In this document: positions 5,621 through 8,980 of the stretch, piece after piece
How the letters are laid out: each line of letters starts with the position of its first letter
How positions within the stretch are numbered: position 1 is the first letter of the stretch
Source of the DNA: Candidatus Neomicrothrix sp. UBA2110
Lineage (GTDB): Bacteria > Actinomycetota > Acidimicrobiia > Acidimicrobiales > Poriferisodalaceae
Reading direction: 5' to 3'
Length of the DNA: 8,980 bases
Assembly (NCBI GenBank): GCA_002331465.1
Contig: DCYM01000055.1
Span: forward strand, 1 to 8,980
Notes under the pieces: generated by a model
Database searches by the model: none
What the model saw: the letters and a program-made list of their open reading frames with translations, nothing else
Told to the model about the DNA's origin: nothing
Position numbers and translations under genes: made by a program

Positions 5621-6448
5621 CTAAGACTGCTTCTTGTCTCGCGCCTCTTCCTCATTGGCTTCGACTGGGAGATTTGAGACGCCGCTGACGGCGATAGAAA
5701 GCACTTCGCTGATTGACTCGCGGATCACTAAGTCAGCTAAGTGATCCATTTCGGTGGGCTCCGCATTGATTATCGCGATCTTCGCGCCTACTCGTTGCGC
5801 TGCAGGTACAACCGCTGCGACTGGGTACACAGCCAATGTGGTGCCGATTGCGATCATCAGATCGCAGTTTTGAGCGGCGACTTCTGCGCGAAGCAAGTCT
5901 CGTTGCACTAACGACTGCCCAAAGGAAATCGTTGCACTTTTAAGGATTCCGCCACATTCCGGGCAGTCAAGGTCTTCTTCTCCTTGGCGAACTCGGTTCA
6001 GCGCGATCTGCATGTCATCGCGGTAGCTGCACTCTAGACATGCCACTTCTCTCAACGTTCCGTGGACCTCAACGACTTTTGCTGGAGAACTGCCTGCTGC
6101 ATGGTGGAGCCCGTCGACGTTTTGTGTGATTAGTGCGACCAGTTTTTTTCGCCGCTCTAGCCGCGCCAGTGCTCTATGGCCGTCGTTGGGGTCAGCTGAC
6201 CAAGCCCGGTTGTCGAGACGGTCTCGCCAAGAAGCCTTCCTAACTTCGGGGTCGGAAATGAAGTTCTGAATATTTGAAGCTTTCTCGGCTTTGGGATTTT
6301 TGGTCCAGATACCGTTAGGCCCTCGAAAATCGGGGATGCCTGAATCGGTTGAGATACCAGCGCCCGTTAGTACTGTGATTCGGTCGCATTCGTCGATCCA
6401 CCGGGTCAGTTCACGAACCTTCGCGTCGTGTGAAAGATCGTCAGCCAT
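5621..6448 (-). CDS. Sir2 family NAD-dependent protein deacylase
   Basis: This 275-residue sirtuin (cobB/npdA-type) would remove acyl groups from protein lysines in the cytosol, using NAD and releasing nicotinamide. All core motifs are present: GAGIST at 29-34, SGIPDFRGP at 36-44, TQNVDGLH at 108-115, catalytic His129 in EVHG, a complete zinc site Cys137/Cys140 and Cys162/Cys165, SFGQ at 175-178, GTTL at 202-205 and INAEP at 227-231. A short charged tail ends the protein. The start at ATG 6448 is the only good one, since the upstream frame has no ATG, GTG or TTG before its stop. The ribosome binding site is weak (GGAA). An 82-bp gap to pepA (6449-6530) shows no terminator. The targets are unknown; acetyl-CoA synthetase is the classical one. 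The full catalytic and zinc sites and the simple length speak for a housekeeping enzyme, not a defence NADase. Confidence 0.93.
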   Translation of the reverse strand: MADDLSHDAKVRELTRWIDECDRITVLTGAGISTDSGIPDFRGPNGIWTKNPKAEKASNIQNFISDPEVRKASWRDRLDNRAWSADPNDGHRALARLERRKKLVALITQNVDGLHHAAGSSPAKVVEVHGTLREVACLECSYRDDMQIALNRVRQGEEDLDCPECGGILKSATISFGQSLVQRDLLRAEVAAQNCDLMIAIGTTLAVYPVAAVVPAAQRVGAKIAIINAEPTEMDHLADLVIRESISEVLSIAVSGVSNLPVEANEEEARDKKQS

Positions 6449-6530
6449 TCGATATTTCCGGTTTCTCGGTGCTCCGGTTGGCTTGAGCCATCCATTGCTG
6501 AGCAGGCGTTATTAGGTCTTTCCCCATGCC

Positions 6531-7979
6531 TTACCAACCAGTCGCAAGTTCTAGAAGTGTCCTTACTCCAAAGCCTGTTGCTCCTTTGGGAAATTCGCCT
6601 TCGGTGTCGTCGGTAGTTACAGGACCTGCTATGTCGAGATGTACCCAGGATGAATCTCCGACAAATTCTTGTAAGAAAAGTCCTGCGACGAGGGTTCCAC
6701 CGAATCTGCCAGACCCGATGTTGCGAAGGTCAGCTGTTTGCGAGTCGAGTTGTTTTCTGTATTCGGTTGGAAGCGGTAGATGCCAGACACGTTCACCCGC
6801 TTGGGTTGCCGCCGTTTCAACTCTGGAGATTGCCTCGTCGTCATTTCCCATAAGACCTGCATACTTTTGACCCAATGCAACCAGGCAAGCGCCAGTCAGG
6901 GTGGCTAGGTCTATCACTAAGTCCGGTTTATCTTCCGCAGCTAGAGACAGCCCATCTGCGAGAACCAGGCGTCCCTCTGCATCGGTATTCAACACCTCAA
7001 CGGTCTTCCCGTTTCGTATGTGTAGAACATCGCCAGGTTTGGTTGCGTTAGGACCGGGCTGGTTGTCGGTACAGCAGCAGGTACCTATAACGGTGATGTC
7101 CGGTGAGTACGCAGATATGGCGCTCATCGCGCCAATAACGGCGGCTGCGCCACCCATATCTATCTTCATTTCTTTCATACCCTCAAATGATTTGAGGTTT
7201 AACCCACCTGTGTCGAAGGTGATGCCTTTACCAACGAGATGCAACGTGGCGCGACTTTCACCTTTGGGACGCCATGTCAGCCGCACGAGACGGGGCTCTT
7301 CGGAGGATCCTGCGTTCACTCCAAGTATGCCGCCGCATCTTTCTTCCGTAAGTCGGTCTCGGTCCCAAACTTCTACTTCGAGTCCAGAGGAGTCACCGAC
7401 TGCTACCGCTTCGTCCGCTAGTTGGACTGCGGTAAGAGAACCTCCTGGACGGTTCACAAGATCTCGGGCAAGCGCGATCGCGTCTGCGACCGCGCCTGCC
7501 TTCTTTAGAACAACGTCACTGTCAATCCCGTCCGGCGCGATCAGGGTGATTCTGTTGAGGCGTGACCCAGATTCGGGAAACCCTTTGAGTTCATCGAATC
7601 GGTAAGACGCTAGGAGGAATCCTTCGATAACTGCTTGGAGCGCCACCTCTGCTCCGAGCGTTGGGGCTGCCACTAGGGGCAACAATGTGGTGACTGACTC
7701 GAGTTGTTCGCACGCCCGCGAAAGGCACGCCGCAGCCGATCGAACATCAGCGGCGGTGAGTTCTTCAGTTCCTAGTCCGATTGCGATGACCACAGGGCTC
7801 TGTTCGGGCAGAAGCGCGGCTTGCCCTAGCTTTGCCTCGAATCCACTTGCCGCGAGAAAATTGTCACTCACTCCAAGAGTTTCGAGGTCATTTCCTGTGA
7901 TGGGGCGATCACGGGCAACACTTTCGTCGTCCGCTCCTGATGCGACAACCATGGAAGAAATCGGTAATACGTTGGGCAC
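6531..7979 (-). CDS. pepA: Leucyl aminopeptidase (peptidase family M17)
   Basis: This is a cytosolic two-metal aminopeptidase that removes N-terminal residues from peptides in protein turnover, normally a hexamer. The 482 residues from GTG 7979 match the usual length. Numbered from there, the C-terminal catalytic domain shows GKGITFDTGG at 250-259 (metal ligands Lys251, Asp256), Lys263, Asp274 in KIDMGG, and NTDAEGRL at 331-338 (Asp333, Glu335, Arg337), followed by DLATLTGAC at 357-365 and HLDIAGP at 447-453. The N-terminal domain (1-160) is more variable, as usual. A TTG at 8003 would add eight residues, but GTG 7979 has a strong AAAGGAG 4 bases upstream and is preferred. A run of three cysteines (301-303, GTCCCTDN) stands where the family usually has no cysteines. 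The gene follows pduO after 27 bp and is probably cotranscribed. Confidence 0.95.
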   Translation of the reverse strand: MPNVLPISSMVVASGADDESVARDRPITGNDLETLGVSDNFLAASGFEAKLGQAALLPEQSPVVIAIGLGTEELTAADVRSAAACLSRACEQLESVTTLLPLVAAPTLGAEVALQAVIEGFLLASYRFDELKGFPESGSRLNRITLIAPDGIDSDVVLKKAGAVADAIALARDLVNRPGGSLTAVQLADEAVAVGDSSGLEVEVWDRDRLTEERCGGILGVNAGSSEEPRLVRLTWRPKGESRATLHLVGKGITFDTGGLNLKSFEGMKEMKIDMGGAAAVIGAMSAISAYSPDITVIGTCCCTDNQPGPNATKPGDVLHIRNGKTVEVLNTDAEGRLVLADGLSLAAEDKPDLVIDLATLTGACLVALGQKYAGLMGNDDEAISRVETAATQAGERVWHLPLPTEYRKQLDSQTADLRNIGSGRFGGTLVAGLFLQEFVGDSSWVHLDIAGPVTTDDTEGEFPKGATGFGVRTLLELATGW

Positions 7980-7983
7980 AGTT

Positions 7984-7990
7984 CTCCTTT
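7984..7990 (-). promoter_or_regulatory. Ribosome binding site (AAAGGAG) deciding the pepA start
   Basis: AAAGGAG on the minus strand ends 4 bases before GTG at 7979. The longer frame with TTG at 8003 has no such site, so the protein starts with the residues read VPNVLP (Met-initiated). Confidence 0.65.
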
Positions 7991-8006
7991 CGTGCCAGAC
8001 CAATGT

Positions 8007-8540
8007 TCAAGATTCGCGACTCAGTAAAGATTGACCCTCCTGCCAGCGTGCCAGAGTCCATAGAAGGTCGGAAAGTCGATTGAGATAGGGCAACACCTGA
8101 GAGTCCGGCAGGTGCGCAGCAAGGCTTGCTCTTTCGGCTCGTCGTACGATGACTCGTGCCCAGTCAAGTCGGGCTGAAACTTCTGTCTGACCAGGAACAG
8201 TGAATTCAGCGGGCGCTTCGAATCGGGCGTTGGCATCATCGATTAGCAACTCCAATGCAGTGACCATTTCTGTGGTTACAAGCGTGACACTGGGCTCAAG
8301 TTTTGTTCGGTTTTCGGGGAGAGTTGCGAGTTCGGCCATGGCGACGTACAAGTCTCGACACAAGGTTGTGAGGAGTCCGTCCAGTTCAGAGTCGGTAACC
8401 GCGGCGCGGGCGAGGCCGATAGCGGCTTGAGCTTCGTCAACTGATCCGTATGCCGTGGGAAGCACTGAACCTTTGTCGACTCTGCCGCCATAGAAAAGGC
8501 CGGTAGTGCCGTCATCGCCAGTCTTGGTGTAAATCTTCAT
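8007..8540 (-). CDS. pduO: PduO-type ATP:cob(I)alamin adenosyltransferase
   Basis: This cytosolic enzyme transfers the 5'-deoxyadenosyl group of ATP to cob(I)alamin, making adenosylcobalamin for B12-dependent mutases or class II ribonucleotide reductase. The 177-residue length is typical. The family signature is complete: the N-terminal ATP-binding segment YTKTGDDGTTGLFYGGRV at 4-21, YGSVDEAQAAIG at 31-42, PGQTEVSARLDWAR at 116-129 with RRAER at 133-137, and YLNRLSDLLWTLAR at 152-165. Most of it is the expected five-helix bundle. The ATG at 8540 has no Shine-Dalgarno but a TAGTTT hexamer 9 bases upstream. The next gene, pepA, begins 27 bp downstream. No other B12 gene or user of adenosylcobalamin is in the window. 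Confidence 0.95.
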   Translation of the reverse strand: MKIYTKTGDDGTTGLFYGGRVDKGSVLPTAYGSVDEAQAAIGLARAAVTDSELDGLLTTLCRDLYVAMAELATLPENRTKLEPSVTLVTTEMVTALELLIDDANARFEAPAEFTVPGQTEVSARLDWARVIVRRAERASLAAHLPDSQVLPYLNRLSDLLWTLARWQEGQSLLSRES

Positions 8541-8549
8541 TAGGCAGCC

Positions 8550-8555
8550 AAACTA
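8550..8555 (-). promoter_or_regulatory. Candidate -10 element of pduO-pepA
   Basis: TAGTTT on the minus strand matches TAnnnT and ends 9 bases before ATG 8540, giving a leader of only 2-3 bases. No ribosome binding site is seen. It lies in the 63-bp gap between divergent genes, so at least two promoters must fit there. Confidence 0.35.
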
Positions 8556-8591
8556 GCCCGGCTGTGACGCAGACTAAAGGTCGAAGGCACA

Positions 8592-8597
8592 TAGGCT
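8592..8597 (+). promoter_or_regulatory. Candidate -10 element of the divergent propeller-repeat gene
   Basis: TAGGCT fits TAnnnT and ends 6 bases before GTG 8604, the same layout as TACACT before lpdA. It would give a leaderless mRNA. The Shine-Dalgarno alternatives (GAAGG 16 bases away, a weak AGG 8 bases away) are poor. Confidence 0.3.
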
Positions 8598-8603
8598 CGC
8601 GAA

Positions 8604-8980
8604 GTGACGCTGCGCGGCTATTGGATGCTTACTTCCGATTACCGGTTACTGCAGTTCCAAGATGACGTGAGTGAGATCAGGCTTGATCTCACGTCGCGCC
8701 CTGTCGCGATCGCGAATACACGCGATGGTCAAGGATGTTTGGTGCTTGAGTCAAATGGTCGTATTCAGGCGCATGGGACGGCGAGAGCGTTCGGTGATTT
8801 AGCTGCGCTAGATATGGTTGCGCCTCCCGTTGATATTGCAGCGTCGCCGGCGGGCGTCGGGTACTGGGTGATCGATTCAGAAGGCAGCGTGTTCAGCTTT
8901 GGTAACGCGCATTTTATGAAAGGTGTGCCGCAGGTGGCTGAGAGCTCAGCGGGCGCGGTGCGGGTTGAACCTACTGCTAA
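8604..8980 (+). CDS. GYW-repeat (beta-propeller-type) protein, partial at right edge
   Basis: An open frame starts at GTG 8604 (an in-frame stop lies at 8592-8594) and runs off the window after 125 codons. The protein holds three repeats of about 40 residues, beginning at residues 5 (GYWMLTSDYRLLQF), 44 (a diverged GCLVLESNGRIQAHG) and 86 (GYWVIDSEGSVFSFG). The consensus GYW..xxDGxVxxFGxA is that of repeat proteins common in Acidimicrobiia, thought to fold as beta-propellers. There is no signal peptide with this start and the first repeat begins almost at the N-terminus, which suggests a cytosolic protein or a wrong start; ATG 8625 would cut into the first repeat. Function is unknown. It is transcribed away from pduO across 63 bp. 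Confidence 0.75.
   Translation, partial: MTLRGYWMLTSDYRLLQFQDDVSEIRLDLTSRPVAIANTRDGQGCLVLESNGRIQAHGTARAFGDLAALDMVAPPVDIAASPAGVGYWVIDSEGSVFSFGNAHFMKGVPQVAESSAGAVRVEPTA
8671..8692. repeat. 9-bp perfect inverted repeat inside the propeller-repeat gene
   Basis: GTGAGATCA at 8671-8679 pairs with TGATCTCAC at 8684-8692 across a GGCT loop. A second register pairs GACGTGAG (8664-8671) with CTCACGTC (8688-8695), so two hairpins compete. It sits about 70 bases after the start codon and could act on the mRNA, or bind a regulator of the divergent pair, or be chance. Confidence 0.4.

Noticed and set aside
5621..6448. Sir2 gene as part of an antiphage defence module
   Set aside because: Defence Sir2 proteins are usually long fusions or NADases lacking a zinc site. 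This one has the standard short length, a full zinc site and catalytic His, and metabolic neighbours.
4395..6448. ThiF-type E1 plus peptidase as a bacterial ubiquitin-like conjugation system
   Set aside because: There is no JAMM protease, E2-like or ubiquitin-like gene in the window. The rhodanese fusion points to sulfur transfer and the peptidase is an ordinary M17 enzyme.
6410..6495. Short minus-strand frame of about 29 codons starting in the pepA-sir2 gap and running into sir2
   Set aside because: It lacks a ribosome binding site, overlaps sir2 in another frame and shows no recognisable feature.
6901..7605. Long plus-strand open frame of 234 codons opposite pepA
   Set aside because: It lies wholly antisense to a well-supported M17 peptidase gene, is rich in Ser, Arg and Pro in the manner of a reverse-frame shadow, and has no recognisable domain.
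7980..8003. TTG start of pepA at 8003, giving a longer protein
   Set aside because: No ribosome binding site precedes TTG 8003, while AAAGGAG directly precedes GTG 7979.

Overview
The window looks like a chromosomal segment of a high- to mid-GC actinobacterium, most likely of the class Acidimicrobiia. Three things point that way. The divergent gene at the right edge carries the GYW...G...FG beta-propeller-type repeats that are abundant in that class. The flavoprotein is of the LpdA type, without a redox disulfide, as known from actinobacteria. Several starts have a TAnnnT hexamer placed as for leaderless transcription. This is inference; no rRNA or marker gene is present.

Layout: nine complete genes plus one partial gene lie on the minus strand, and one partial gene lies on the plus strand at the right end. 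Read in the direction of transcription (right to left), pduO (ATP:cob(I)alamin adenosyltransferase) and pepA (M17 leucyl aminopeptidase) form a close pair. An 82-bp gap leads to a Sir2 NAD-dependent deacylase. A 65-bp gap with two short inverted repeats leads to a rhodanese-ThiF/MoeB fusion. A 63-bp gap leads to an LpdA-like flavoprotein. From there the genes are packed with overlaps or tiny gaps: lpdA (GTGA overlap) rfbD (8-bp overlap) unknown 205-aa protein (ATGA overlap) GT2 glycosyltransferase (4-bp gap) small coiled-coil protein (2-bp gap) the first nine codons of another gene at the left edge.

The left half is a cell-surface glycan operon. RfbD makes dTDP-L-rhamnose, the GT2 enzyme probably transfers a sugar (possibly rhamnose), and the small helical protein with an in-frame 33-bp tandem repeat sits among the transferases. 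A quinone-reductase-like flavoprotein leads this operon. The right half is cofactor, sulfur and protein metabolism: B12 adenosylation, peptide turnover, lysine deacylation and sulfur-carrier activation.

Points most worth checking are: the inverted domain order and absent zinc cysteines of the MoeB-type protein, together with a hairpin placed exactly over its ribosome binding site; the repeat-bearing coiled-coil protein in the glycan operon; the unexplained C-terminal domain of the GT2 enzyme; the orphan 205-aa protein; and the propeller-repeat protein with a 9-bp inverted repeat just inside its reading frame. I see no mobile element, CRISPR array, tRNA or rRNA, and no convincing evidence of an entirely new system.
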